Source: Nitrospirota bacterium | GTDB lineage: Bacteria; Nitrospirota_A; Leptospirillia; Leptospirillales; Leptospirillaceae | Assembly: GCA_021795275.1 (NCBI GenBank) | Contig: JAJYPO010000072.1 | Location: forward strand, 1 to 10,466 | Length of the DNA: 10,466 nucleotides | Reading direction: 5' to 3' | Shown here: one piece after another, positions 1-6,375 of the stretch | How the letters are laid out: each line of letters begins with the position of its first letter | Position numbering within the stretch: position 1 is the stretch's first letter | Translations under genes and position numbers: made by a program | Notes under the pieces: model-generated | What the model was told of the DNA's origin: nothing | The model's input: the letters and a program-made list of their open reading frames with translations, nothing else | Databases searched by the model: none

Positions 1-619
1 TCTCCTCTCCACCTTCGTCCTTTTCTACCTGATGACTGTCTTTGCCCTTGGCTGGGGAACAACCCATCTGGGCTACTCCCGGGAAGGCTTTCTCCTCTTC
101 CAGATGGCGGGGGTCCTCTGTTTCGCACTTCTTATCCCCGTTTCAGCCCACTATGCCGACCGTCGTAGCGCCCGGGAGGCGATGCTGATTGCGACCGTCC
201 TCATCTTTGGCTTTGGACTGATCTTTGGTTCCCTGATGGCCCCGCAACAGGGAGGTCGCCTTCTCGTCTTTTTCCTGGCAGGTTTTTCCGTCATCGGGCT
301 GACCTATGGTCCGGCCGGGACCATCCTTGCGGAACTCTTTTCCACCCCTGTCCGCTACACCGGGGCCTCCCTGGCCTTCAATCTTGCGGGCATCGTGGGG
401 GCCTCTCCTGCTCCCTACATTGCAACGCGATTGGCCATGTCCCACGGGATTTCAGCGGTCGGACTCTATCTTTCATCCACGGCCGTGGTGACCTTTCTGG
501 CTCTTCTGGCCGTTCGTCCGGCCCCTTTGGTCAAGGACAAGGATCTTGAAGGGACGGGGAGGGGGGAGGAGCATACCCTTGCCATTGGGGAGATAGGATC
601 AGTCGATCTTCCGGACTGA
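1..619 (+). CDS. MFS transporter, metabolite:H+ symporter (MHS) type, 3' part
   Basis: This is the C-terminal part of an inner-membrane secondary transporter. The reading frame is open from base 2 and the start lies off the left edge, so the ATG at 32 is internal. About 205 residues are visible. Hydrophobic stretches alternate with short charged loops and fit roughly the last five of twelve transmembrane helices. The motif FYLMTVFALGWGTTHLGYSR, an ADRRSAR cytoplasmic loop and the segment LAELFSTPVRYTGASLAFN closely resemble the ProP/ShiA/KgtP-like MHS branch of the major facilitator superfamily, which couples uptake of organic acids or osmolytes to protons. The final 35 or so residues are hydrophilic and form a cytoplasmic tail. 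The substrate cannot be told from this part. The stop is TGA at 617-619. No strong terminator follows: only a weak interrupted stem at 635-658. The family assignment is firm; the substrate is open. Confidence 0.85.
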   Translation, partial: LLSTFVLFYLMTVFALGWGTTHLGYSREGFLLFQMAGVLCFALLIPVSAHYADRRSAREAMLIATVLIFGFGLIFGSLMAPQQGGRLLVFFLAGFSVIGLTYGPAGTILAELFSTPVRYTGASLAFNLAGIVGASPAPYIATRLAMSHGISAVGLYLSSTAVVTFLALLAVRPAPLVKDKDLEGTGRGEEHTLAIGEIGSVDLPD

Positions 620-917
620 CCCGAATCGGACCTATTCAGAAAGGGTCTCCCTGTTGAAAATGGCCTCCATGTTTGGGATGACTTAAAAATACGTCAAAAT
701 GTCAGGAAAACAAGGGACTTATCCAGAAGAGTCTTTTCACGCCTTTCCTGAGCCTTCTCCTGTTTTCCGAAGCGTCGGACCTTCCCGGGTGTCGTTCTTC
801 AGTGCGGGAAGAGGTGTCCGAATGCAGTCACCGGCCTCCCTCATTCATTCTTTGGATTTGCCTTCATTTCGCATGAACAGAACTCTTTGACGGACATCTG
901 ATGGGGCGACCCTGTCT
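620..917. other. Intergenic region between convergent genes, with hairpin
   Basis: This 298-base gap separates the forward transporter from the end of the reverse-strand glycosylase gene. A 63-codon forward frame (699-890) has no good Shine-Dalgarno sequence and a composition unlike a protein, so I do not call it. The main structure is the hairpin at 775-821, listed separately. A weak stem at 635-658 (TTCA/TGAA around AGGG/CCCT) lacks a T-tract. A 5-bp stem at 910-923 overlaps the stop codon of the glycosylase gene and also lacks a T-tract. I see no canonical terminator for either converging transcript. Confidence 0.6.
775..821. repeat. Long imperfect inverted repeat (hairpin) in intergenic gap
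   Basis: TCGGAC (775-780) followed directly by CTTCCCG (781-787) can pair with CGGGAAG (805-811) and GTCCGA (816-821). This gives 13 base pairs with one 4-base bulge (AGGT, 812-815) and a 17-base loop. It lies between two converging genes, where a bidirectional terminator would be expected, but neither side is followed by a T-run. It may be a processing or Rho-assisted end structure, or a small structured RNA. The function is unknown. Confidence 0.5.
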
Positions 918-1496
918 TCAGGGCTTCGAAATGAAGGGGTTTTCTGAGAGATAGAAACGGAGGGGACGATCGGTCCACTCCTCGGCATAGCCAACCCCGA
1001 TTCGGGGGCGGGCTATGATCTCCCCCCCCATGAAAGTCGGATCATCGGCGACAAAGAAGGTTCCCTCCAGGAGATCGTGGCCGTTCAGGGAGCGGTCGAT
1101 TCCCATCGCCCGGCAGAGAAGACCCGGGCCCCGGGTCTTCTCCGGGAGGCCCTCGAGGGGTTCGAGCGCCCGCAAGAGGATCGCGCAGGCCCGACCCTCT
1201 CCTTCGGTCACGATGTTCATGCAGTAGTACATTCCATAGATCATGTAGACATAGGCGTGGCCGGGGGGGCCGAACATGACCTTCGTGCGGGGGGTCATTC
1301 CCCGGGCGGAGTGGCAGGCCTTGTCCTCCGGCCCCAGATAGGCCTCGACCTCCACGATCCTTCCTCTTCGGACGATCCCCTCATGGATTCGAACCAGCTG
1401 TTTTCCCAGAAGATCCCGGGCCACAGACTCCGTTTCCCGGTTGTAGAAGGGGCGGGGAAGGGGAGACGGGAGGCCCGGTGATGTATTGTCGGTCAT
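918..1496 (-). CDS. DNA-3-methyladenine glycosylase, AAG/MPG family
   Basis: This base-excision repair enzyme removes alkylated purines such as 3-methyladenine and probably hypoxanthine by cutting the N-glycosidic bond. The 192-residue protein matches the bacterial AAG family along its full length. The block RIVEVEAYLGPEDKACHSA (about 46-64) carries the catalytic Glu51, Tyr53 and His62, corresponding to human AAG Glu125, Tyr127 and His136. The block YVYMIYGMYYCMNIV (82-96) holds the intercalating and stacking tyrosine Tyr84 (human Tyr159). LLRALEPLEG contains Arg109 (human Arg182). GPGLLCRAMGI (123-133) and RPRIGVGYAEEW (163-174) complete the fold, and the end FYLSENPFIS is typical. The ATG at 1496 has an AAGG element 5 nt upstream and lies 12 nt after the phosphoketolase stop, so the two are probably co-transcribed and xfp comes first. 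The coding sequence contains a 27-bp near-palindrome at 1116-1142, listed separately. Residue equivalences to the human enzyme are from memory. Confidence 0.93.
   Translation of the reverse strand: MTDNTSPGLPSPLPRPFYNRETESVARDLLGKQLVRIHEGIVRRGRIVEVEAYLGPEDKACHSARGMTPRTKVMFGPPGHAYVYMIYGMYYCMNIVTEGEGRACAILLRALEPLEGLPEKTRGPGLLCRAMGIDRSLNGHDLLEGTFFVADDPTFMGGEIIARPRIGVGYAEEWTDRPLRFYLSENPFISKP
1116..1142. repeat. 27-bp near-perfect palindrome inside the glycosylase gene
   Basis: GAGAAGACCCGGG (1116-1128) is the exact reverse complement of CCCGGGTCTTCTC (1130-1142), with a single central C. As RNA it can form a stem of at least 11 bp. It encodes the conserved EKTRGPGLLC segment of the enzyme, so protein constraint may explain part of it. 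No T-tract follows on either strand, so it is not a classical terminator. Confidence 0.85.
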
Positions 1497-1508
1497 CGGA
1501 ACCTTGCG

Positions 1509-3896
1509 TCAGGAGGTCTTTCCGGGTTTTCCGAAGGGCCACCGGAAGGCATCGGCGTCAGGCAGATCGATCCCTTCGGTCCGGGCGTAGTCGAGATGGC
1601 GGACGATCTCCCCCTTGAGCCATTCCTTGACGTGGCTTCCCCGAATCTGGAGCCGGGGGACCCGGTCTATCACGTCGATGGCCAGGGAGAAACGATCGAT
1701 CTGGTTGTTGATCGCAAGCTGGAGGGGAGTGTTGATGGATCCCTGCTCCTTGTAGCCCCGAACGTGAAGATTGGCGTGGTTCGTCCGTCGGTAGGCGAGC
1801 TTGTGGATCAGCCAGGGATATCCATGGAAGTTGAAGATGATCGGACGGTCCTTGGTAAAGAGAGAATCGAAATCCCTGTCGGAGAGACCGTGGGGATGTT
1901 CCGACTGGGGGACGAGACGGAAGAGGTCCACGACATTTACGAAACGAATCTTAAGATCAGGAAACCGCTCCCGCAGAAGGGCCGTCGCGGCCAGAGCTTC
2001 GATGGTCACGATATCCCCCGCAGCGGCCATCACCACGTCGGGTTCCTCATCCTGATCGTTCGAGGCCCAGTCCCAGAGGCCGATTCCCTGAGTGCAATGG
2101 CGGATTGCCTCCTCCATGGGAAGGAACTGAAGGTGAGGCTGCTTGTCGGCCACAATGACATTGACGTAGTCGGTGCTCCGGAGACAATGGTCCGCCACGC
2201 TCAGAAGACAATTGGCATCGGGGGGCAGGTAGATCCGTGTGACCTTGGGGCTCTTGTTGGTGATGACATCGAGAAAACCCGGATCCTGGTGGGTGAAGCC
2301 ATTGTGGTCCTGGCGCCAGACAGTCGAGCTCAGGAGGATGTTGAGCGAGGAGACGGGGGCCCGCCAAGAGACGTCGGTCCGGGCTTTCTCAAGCCACTTG
2401 GCATGCTGATTGACCATGGAGTCGATAATATGGGCGAAGGCCTCGTAGGTGTTGATAAGGCCGTGGCGTCCGGTCAGGAGGTAGCCTTCGAGCCATCCTT
2501 CCAGGGTATGTTCGCTCAGCATCTCCATAACGTGGCCATCCGGAGAAAGGAATCCTCCGTCGGCGTCGACCGGCAGACGCTCCGCCATCCATGCCTTTCC
2601 TGAGACCTCGTAGAGGGCCTGAAGGCGGTTGGAAGCGGTCTCGTCGGGACCGAAGACCCGGAAATTCTGGGGATTTTCCTTCATGACGTCCCGAAGGAAC
2701 TCTCCCAGGATGAAGGTGTTCTGATCCTCGCGGATGGCCGGGGCAGGAACGGAGGCAGCATAGTTCCGGAAGTCCGGAAGCCGGAGCGGCACGCGGAGAA
2801 GCCCGCCGTTGGCATGGGGATTAGCGCTCATGCGGCGTCTTCCCTTGGGGGCAAGCTCCCGGATCTCCTCCCTGATTCTTCCCTTCTCATTGAAGATGGT
2901 CTCCGGATGATAGCTCTTGAGCCAGGTTTCGAGGATCTTCAGATGGGCCGGGTTGGTCGCTACATCCAGGACCGGGACCTGGTGGGCTCGCCAGAATCCC
3001 TCGATGTGATGTCCGTCCACCTCTTTCGGAGCGGTCCATCCCTTGGGAGTCCGAAGGACGATCATGGGCCACCGGCTTCGTTCCGGTTTTCCCGACTCCC
3101 GGGATTTTTTCTGGATGGAGCGCATTTCGGCGAGGCATCGCTCCATTGTCCGCGCCATGAGGCGATGCATGGACAAGGGATCGTCGCCTGAAACTATATG
3201 AGGCGTATAGCCATACCCTTCGAAGAGCTTCTGGAGTTCATCCTCGGATATGCGGGAAAGAATCGTGGGGTTGGCAATTTTGTAGCCGTTCAGGTGAAGG
3301 ACGGGAAGGACGGCCCCATCCCGGATGGGGTTCAGAAACTTGTTCGAATGCCAGGAGGTGGCCATGGGCCCCGTTTCGGCCTCTCCGTCTCCCACCACCG
3401 CTACGACCAGAAGATCGGGATTGTCGAATGCGGCCCCGTATGCGTGGGAAAGACTGTAGCCCAGCTCCCCCCCTTCGTTGATGGAGCCCGGAGTTTCGGG
3501 GGTGCAGTGGCTGCCGACCCCTCCCGGATGGGAGAAGAGACGGAAGAATGTTTTCAGACCTTCTTCGTCTTGGCTCCTGTCCGGGTAAACCTCCGAGTAG
3601 GTCCCTTCGATATAGGCGTTGGCCAGGGAAGCCGGAGCGCCGTGGCCCGGACCGCTGATATAAAGCACATCGATGTTGTGGCGGCGGATGAGGCGATTTG
3701 TGTGGACCCAGACGAAATTCTGTCCGGGATCGGATCCCCAATGGCCCAGGAGACGGGCTTTGATGTGAGTGGGTTCCAGAGGATTGCGAAGAAGGGGATT
3801 CTCCCTGAGATAAAGCATCCCCAGGGAGAGATAGTTGGCCGCATTCCAGTAGCCGTTGAGCGCCATGATCTCCTTTTCGTCGGGTTCCTTGGCCAT
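1509..3896 (-). CDS. xfp: Phosphoketolase (xylulose-5-P/fructose-6-P type)
   Basis: This thiamine-diphosphate enzyme cleaves xylulose-5-phosphate (and often fructose-6-phosphate) with inorganic phosphate to acetyl-phosphate plus glyceraldehyde-3-phosphate (or erythrose-4-phosphate). The 795-residue protein has the usual family length. Signatures are intact: GHWG (51-54, His52), GPGHG (82-86, His85), SHPGG (122-126) and SH (129-130, His130), EGGELGY (141-147) and the ThDP motif GDGEAETGP (169-177) followed by SWHSNKF. The C-terminal domain has NFHGYPW ending at Trp695, then [10 protein letters not shown] chose the ATG at 3896 because AAGGAG lies 9 nt upstream (3906-3911). A longer frame reaches only a TTG at 3950 and its extra residues are not family-like. 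The gene is followed after 12 nt by the DNA glycosylase and preceded by a control region with a 15-bp palindrome at 4042-4056. Whether it prefers xylulose- or fructose-phosphate cannot be read from the sequence, so the symbol is generic. Confidence 0.96.
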   Translation of the reverse strand: MAKEPDEKEIMALNGYWNAANYLSLGMLYLRENPLLRNPLEPTHIKARLLGHWGSDPGQNFVWVHTNRLIRRHNIDVLYISGPGHGAPASLANAYIEGTYSEVYPDRSQDEEGLKTFFRLFSHPGGVGSHCTPETPGSINEGGELGYSLSHAYGAAFDNPDLLVVAVVGDGEAETGPMATSWHSNKFLNPIRDGAVLPVLHLNGYKIANPTILSRISEDELQKLFEGYGYTPHIVSGDDPLSMHRLMARTMERCLAEMRSIQKKSRESGKPERSRWPMIVLRTPKGWTAPKEVDGHHIEGFWRAHQVPVLDVATNPAHLKILETWLKSYHPETIFNEKGRIREEIRELAPKGRRRMSANPHANGGLLRVPLRLPDFRNYAASVPAPAIREDQNTFILGEFLRDVMKENPQNFRVFGPDETASNRLQALYEVSGKAWMAERLPVDADGGFLSPDGHVMEMLSEHTLEGWLEGYLLTGRHGLINTYEAFAHIIDSMVNQHAKWLEKARTDVSWRAPVSSLNILLSSTVWRQDHNGFTHQDPGFLDVITNKSPKVTRIYLPPDANCLLSVADHCLRSTDYVNVIVADKQPHLQFLPMEEAIRHCTQGIGLWDWASNDQDEEPDVVMAAAGDIVTIEALAATALLRERFPDLKIRFVNVVDLFRLVPQSEHPHGLSDRDFDSLFTKDRPIIFNFHGYPWLIHKLAYRRTNHANLHVRGYKEQGSINTPLQLAINNQIDRFSLAIDVIDRVPRLQIRGSHVKEWLKGEIVRHLDYARTEGIDLPDADAFRWPFGKPGKTS

Positions 3897-3905
3897 GGAA
3901 GGGGT

Positions 3906-3911
3906 CTCCTT
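3906..3911 (-). promoter_or_regulatory. Ribosome binding site of phosphoketolase gene
   Basis: The reverse strand reads AAGGAG here, 9 nt before the ATG at 3896. It decides the start codon, because the longer frame (TTG at 3950) would place this site inside the coding sequence. Confidence 0.8.
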
Positions 3912-4041
3912 GATAGAGGTGGAAGGAGAAAGAAAGAATGGTGTCCGCAATTCTTCTCAACCATACTCCATTCGACCCCATTTTGAACATCAGGAGAAAT
4001 CACCCAGAGGCTCATTCAATGTCATCTGAATCCTTAAATCC

Positions 4042-4056
4042 GAAATCCTGGATTTC
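4042..4056. promoter_or_regulatory. Operator-like palindrome upstream of xfp
   Basis: GAAATCC-T-GGATTTC is a perfect 7+1+7 inverted repeat about 146 bases before the phosphoketolase start. It sits in a row of AATCC direct copies (4029, 4037, 4044, 4061). Its outer part, GAAATC-N3-GATTTC, recurs once more in the window at the glgA start codon (9104-9118). This looks like a dimeric repressor or activator site, but no regulator is identified. Confidence 0.45.
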
Positions 4057-4146
4057 ACCCAATCCAGATCACACTCAATTTCAAGGGTCTTCAATTGATT
4101 ACAAGGGGATATATATATAAGCCAAATATTTTCCATTTTTTAAACC

Positions 4147-4174
4147 TTGAAGTTTTTTTTGAGAACAATACAAT
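4147..4174 (+). promoter_or_regulatory. Candidate sigma-70-like promoter (forward)
   Basis: TTGAAG (4147-4152) as the -35 element and TACAAT (4169-4174, five of six consensus bases) as the -10 element are separated by 16 bases in the AT-rich stretch. Transcription would start near 4181 and could serve the small ORF at 4230. This is read by eye and unsupported by other data. Confidence 0.4.
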
Positions 4175-4229
4175 ATCGGTCTGGTTTTTTCGACATATGG
4201 ACATTTGAGGAGGAGCGGACAGAGAGTCT

Positions 4230-4553
4230 ATGAGCGACACCACCAGGAAGGTTCGGCTGGAAGGGGATGAGGGGGATTCATTCGTTGAATTCTTCCGGAT
4301 AAAGAAAGAGAACAATGTTGTTTTCTCTTTGCAGGATCAATCTCAACTGTTCCCTCTGAAGGAAGAGACCCACAATCCCTTCATCCTGCTACCGATCACA
4401 GGTGTTCTTCCGGCCTCCAGATTTCTGACGGTTCTGGATGGCGGTGACGGGTGGGGGATTGTGATCGGGCATCGCCCTCCGGAAGACAGAATGGATTCGG
4501 GTGACAGGAAAATGTGTCCTGGGGATTGTTCGGGAAAGGGGCCTGTCATTTAG
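4230..4553 (+). CDS. Small hypothetical protein of unknown family
   Basis: This is a 107-codon frame from ATG 4230 to TAG 4551-4553. I do not recognise the protein. The first half is charged (KVRLEGDEGDS, FFRIKKENN). The middle (about 50-85) alternates hydrophobic and Gly/Pro residues, as in a small beta-rich domain (FILLPITGVLPASRFLTVLD, GWGIVIGHR). The tail is polar with two Cys residues, and no signal peptide or membrane helix is evident. Codon use resembles the neighbours, and a promoter candidate lies upstream. Against it, the SD-like GAGGAGGAG is 14 nt from the ATG, and the only closer purine run, AGAGAG, is weak. The stop codon sits in the loop of a strong inverted repeat (4539-4581). 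It could be a real orphan gene, or chance coding in a regulatory region. Confidence 0.45.
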   Translation: MSDTTRKVRLEGDEGDSFVEFFRIKKENNVVFSLQDQSQLFPLKEETHNPFILLPITGVLPASRFLTVLDGGDGWGIVIGHRPPEDRMDSGDRKMCPGDCSGKGPVI

Positions 4554-4581
4554 GGGAAATTCCTGAGCAGATGACAGGCCC
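4502..4581 (+). terminator. Strong inverted repeat with a competing arm after the small ORF
   Basis: GGGCCTGTCAT (4539-4549) pairs perfectly with ATGACAGGCCC (4571-4581) over 11 bp across a 21-base loop. The loop holds the TAG stop and a small internal GGAAATTCC palindrome. An upstream TGACAGG (4502-4508) is identical to the downstream arm and can pair with the same CCTGTCA (4542-4548), so two mutually exclusive stems are possible. No T-tract follows 4581, so it is not a textbook intrinsic terminator. It may be a Rho-independent-like end, an attenuator or an RNA-stability stem. The pairing is certain; the role is inferred. Confidence 0.5.
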
Positions 4582-4623
4582 GTTAGGTAGTGATCGTATT
4601 ACATCAAACAAAATTGATGACTA

Positions 4624-4652
4624 TTGTAATTGGTCCAATGAGGCTCTATCAT
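4624..4652 (+). promoter_or_regulatory. Candidate promoter of the kinase cluster, with palindrome in the spacer
   Basis: TTGTAA (4624-4629) and TATCAT (4647-4652, five of six -10 consensus bases) are separated by 17 bases. Transcription from about 4659 would give a leader of roughly 20 nt before the leader ORF at 4679. The spacer holds ATTGG-T-CCAAT (4629-4639), an 11-bp odd palindrome placed where a bound regulator would block RNA polymerase. Just upstream, CATCAA/TTGATG (4602-4607 and 4614-4619) form a 6-bp inverted repeat. Confidence 0.45.
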
Positions 4653-4663
4653 AAGGAAAAATT

Positions 4664-4668
4664 GGAGG
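4664..4668 (+). promoter_or_regulatory. Ribosome binding site GGAGG before leader ORF and kinase
   Basis: GGAGG lies 10 nt before ATG 4679 and 30 nt before the kinase GTG at 4699. It is correctly spaced only for the short leader ORF. This implies that ribosomes start at 4679 and that the kinase is reached by coupled re-initiation, unless a base is missing between them. Confidence 0.6.
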
Positions 4669-4678
4669 ATAAGATTTA

Positions 4679-4702
4679 ATGATTCCATTGGGTTCCTTGT
4701 GA
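4679..4702 (+). CDS. Seven-codon leader ORF (MIPLGSL) overlapping the kinase start
   Basis: ATG 4679 opens a seven-codon frame ending in TGA 4700-4702. It has the only well-placed Shine-Dalgarno sequence in the area (GGAGG, 4664-4668). Its TGA overlaps the GTG start of the kinase as GTGA (4699-4702), the classic arrangement for translational coupling. The peptide has no run of a single amino acid that would suggest an attenuation sensor. It could instead be the true kinase N-terminus, broken by a one-base indel in the strain or the assembly. Confidence 0.4.
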   Translation: MIPLGSL

Positions 4703-6312
4703 CATTCGTGGCATCCCATGCAGAGAGGGCACGCCGAATGGCGGAAAGGCTCAATCTCTCCGGGAATGAATTACGGAAAAGAAAATCTTTTCTCGGACTG
4801 TCCGGGGAAGAAGAAACTTCCCTTCAACTTCTCCGTCCCTTGTTCCAGAAAACTATCCCCGCCTTCGTGACGCTTCTTCACCAGCGGATCGGGACCTTTC
4901 CCGAGATTGCCCGCATCCTGGAAGAGGCTCATTCCGAGAGCTGGCTGCGCTCTCGCCATGCAGAGTACTTCATCGAACTTGTTTCAGGTCCTTACGACAT
5001 GGCCTATGTGCACAACCGACTGGCCGTCGGCATCTCGCATCAGGAAATCGGACTCGGACAGGAATGGGTCCAGGCCTCCTTCGGTCTCTTTCTCGAATGG
5101 GCCTGCCGGACCCTTCGGGAGGAACCGGACTCCCCTTTGTCCGCTAATCCCCGGCTGTCTGAAAGTCTTGCGAAGATCACCCTCTTCGACTCGGGTCTGG
5201 TCATGGAATCCTACTTCATGGCTGAAAATGAACGCATGGTGCTTCTGTCCCGGATCTTCGAGACCAATGCCGAAGCGGTCTGGATCTTTGATGGAAAATG
5301 GACCCTGCGCCACGCCAACAAAACCTCCGAAAAGATCATTGGATGGACACCCTCCGATCTTGTGGGCAAATCCCTTGAGGATTTTCTTGCGAAGAGTCCC
5401 CCCTCATCCAATCCGTGCAAGGAGAGGCTGGCGGAAGTTGCCGTCCGTGAGGGCCACTGGGAGGGGGAGTTATTGCTGACTCACAGAAACGGCTCCGAAT
5501 TTTCAGTCTGGGCGACGCTCAATCTTCTGGAAGAGACTCCGGAGTCAGGCTGGATTCTCGAATTCCGGGATCGCACGGCAGAAAAACGGGTGGAGCGGGA
5601 GCTCCTCCAGAAGACAAACGATCTTCTTCGGTCGAATCGGGATCTCGAACAGTTTGCTTACGTGGCGTCCCATGACCTCCAAGAACCCCTTCGGATGGTG
5701 ACCAGCTATACGCAGCTTCTGGCACGAAGATATGAGGGGCAGCTCTCGGAAGAGGCCGACGAGTTTATCAGGTTTGCGGTGGACGGTGCGATGCGCATGC
5801 AGGCGCTGATCAACGCCCTTCTCACCTATTCTCGCGTCGAAACCCGGGGGCGGCCCTTGATCGAGACGGAGACAGGGGTGGCTCTGGACCATGCCCTGGA
5901 AAACCTGAGCCTCGCTGTCAGGGAAAGCGGAGCGGTGATCGAACGGGGTCCTCTTCCCCGGGTTGTCGGGGATCCTGTGCAGATCATGCAGCTCTTCCAG
6001 AATCTGGTGGGGAATGCCCTCAAGTTCCGCACTCCCGACCGACCTCCCCGCATCACCATCCGGGCGGAAAAAGCGGGAGAATTCTATATGTTTTCCTTTT
6101 CCGACAATGGAATAGGAATCGATCCAGAGTATTTCGAGCGGATCTTCACGATATTCCAGAGGCTCCATACCAAGGAAGAGTATCCCGGCACAGGAATTGG
6201 ACTGGCTCTCTGCAAACGCATCGTCGAGCGCCATGGCGGATCGATCGGGGTTCGTTCCGCTCCAGGGGAGGGATCAATCTTTTTCTTTACCCTGAAACCC
6301 TTCCTTGGTTGA
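4699..6312 (+). CDS. Globin-coupled PAS sensor histidine kinase
   Basis: This is a cytoplasmic sensor kinase of 537 residues with no membrane helix. Residues about 20-175 form a globin-coupled sensor (protoglobin) domain. The segment GISHQEIGLGQEW carries the candidate proximal heme ligand His114, and KITLFDSGLVMESYF is a typical end helix. A PAS domain follows at about 181-296 (GWTPSDLVGKSLEDF and the closing WILEFRDRT). A short coiled linker leads to a phytochrome-type HisKA domain, FAYVASHDLQEPLRM, with phospho-acceptor His325. The ATPase domain (about 425-535) shows the N box QLFQNLVGNALKF (Asn439), the G1 box DNGIGI (469-474) and the G2 box GTGIGL (497-502). Its partners are likely the two downstream receiver proteins. 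The region where B10 Tyr normally lies (about 44-70) has no Tyr, so ligand preference may differ from known oxygen sensors. The start is GTG 4699, overlapping the leader ORF stop; ATG 4738 is the alternative and costs only 13 residues. The domain calls are firm. The ligand (O2, NO, CO or redox) is inferred. Confidence 0.88.
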   Translation: MTFVASHAERARRMAERLNLSGNELRKRKSFLGLSGEEETSLQLLRPLFQKTIPAFVTLLHQRIGTFPEIARILEEAHSESWLRSRHAEYFIELVSGPYDMAYVHNRLAVGISHQEIGLGQEWVQASFGLFLEWACRTLREEPDSPLSANPRLSESLAKITLFDSGLVMESYFMAENERMVLLSRIFETNAEAVWIFDGKWTLRHANKTSEKIIGWTPSDLVGKSLEDFLAKSPPSSNPCKERLAEVAVREGHWEGELLLTHRNGSEFSVWATLNLLEETPESGWILEFRDRTAEKRVERELLQKTNDLLRSNRDLEQFAYVASHDLQEPLRMVTSYTQLLARRYEGQLSEEADEFIRFAVDGAMRMQALINALLTYSRVETRGRPLIETETGVALDHALENLSLAVRESGAVIERGPLPRVVGDPVQIMQLFQNLVGNALKFRTPDRPPRITIRAEKAGEFYMFSFSDNGIGIDPEYFERIFTIFQRLHTKEEYPGTGIGLALCKRIVERHGGSIGVRSAPGEGSIFFFTLKPFLG

Positions 6313-6375
6313 AGGGGCGGGCCCCGATCCCTCCTCCGGGTCTCAAAATGCTTCATTCCAGAAAGGATCCATACC

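Larger units (their letters stand above)
3897..4229. promoter_or_regulatory. Divergent intergenic control region of xfp and the small ORF
   Basis: This 333-base gap lies between the reverse-strand phosphoketolase gene and the forward small ORF. It is AT-rich between about 4083 and 4200, in contrast to the GC-rich genes, and contains a TA tract (about 4105-4120), two T-runs and the 8-bp palindrome TCAATTGA (4091-4098). The part near xfp carries a 15-bp palindrome (4042-4056) and four AATCC direct copies starting at 4029, 4037, 4044 and 4061. A forward promoter is proposed at 4147-4174. I could not place a confident reverse promoter for xfp, although the AT-rich tract is the likely site. An SD-like GAGGAGGAG at 4207-4215 sits too far (14 nt) from the ATG at 4230 to be ideal. 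Confidence 0.6.

Noticed and set aside
635..658. Terminator after the transporter gene
   Set aside because: The stem is interrupted (4+4 bp with an internal loop) and no T-run follows.
699..890. 63-codon forward frame in the gap after the transporter
   Set aside because: There is no Shine-Dalgarno sequence, it is rich in Ser, Pro and Phe, and the gap's hairpin runs through it.
1596..2603. 335-codon forward open frame opposite phosphoketolase
   Set aside because: It is a shadow of the xfp codon bias: the reverse-strand protein matches its family across the whole stretch, and the forward product resembles nothing.
3314..3330. 17-bp palindrome CCCCATCC-C-GGATGGGG inside xfp
   Set aside because: It lies within conserved codons and has a one-base centre and no context. 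It is weaker than the repeats reported and gives no idea of a role.
3897..3950. Longer phosphoketolase start (TTG 3950)
   Set aside because: The ATG at 3896 has AAGGAG at 9 nt, and the extra 18 residues are not family-like.
3198..3986. 262-codon forward open frame opposite the N-terminal half of phosphoketolase
   Set aside because: It is also an antisense shadow, running against the ThDP-binding region of xfp and ending in its upstream region without a credible start.
6314..6325. Terminator between the kinase and response-regulator genes
   Set aside because: It has only a 4-bp GGGG/CCCC stem and no T-tract. At most it is a minor mRNA hairpin.
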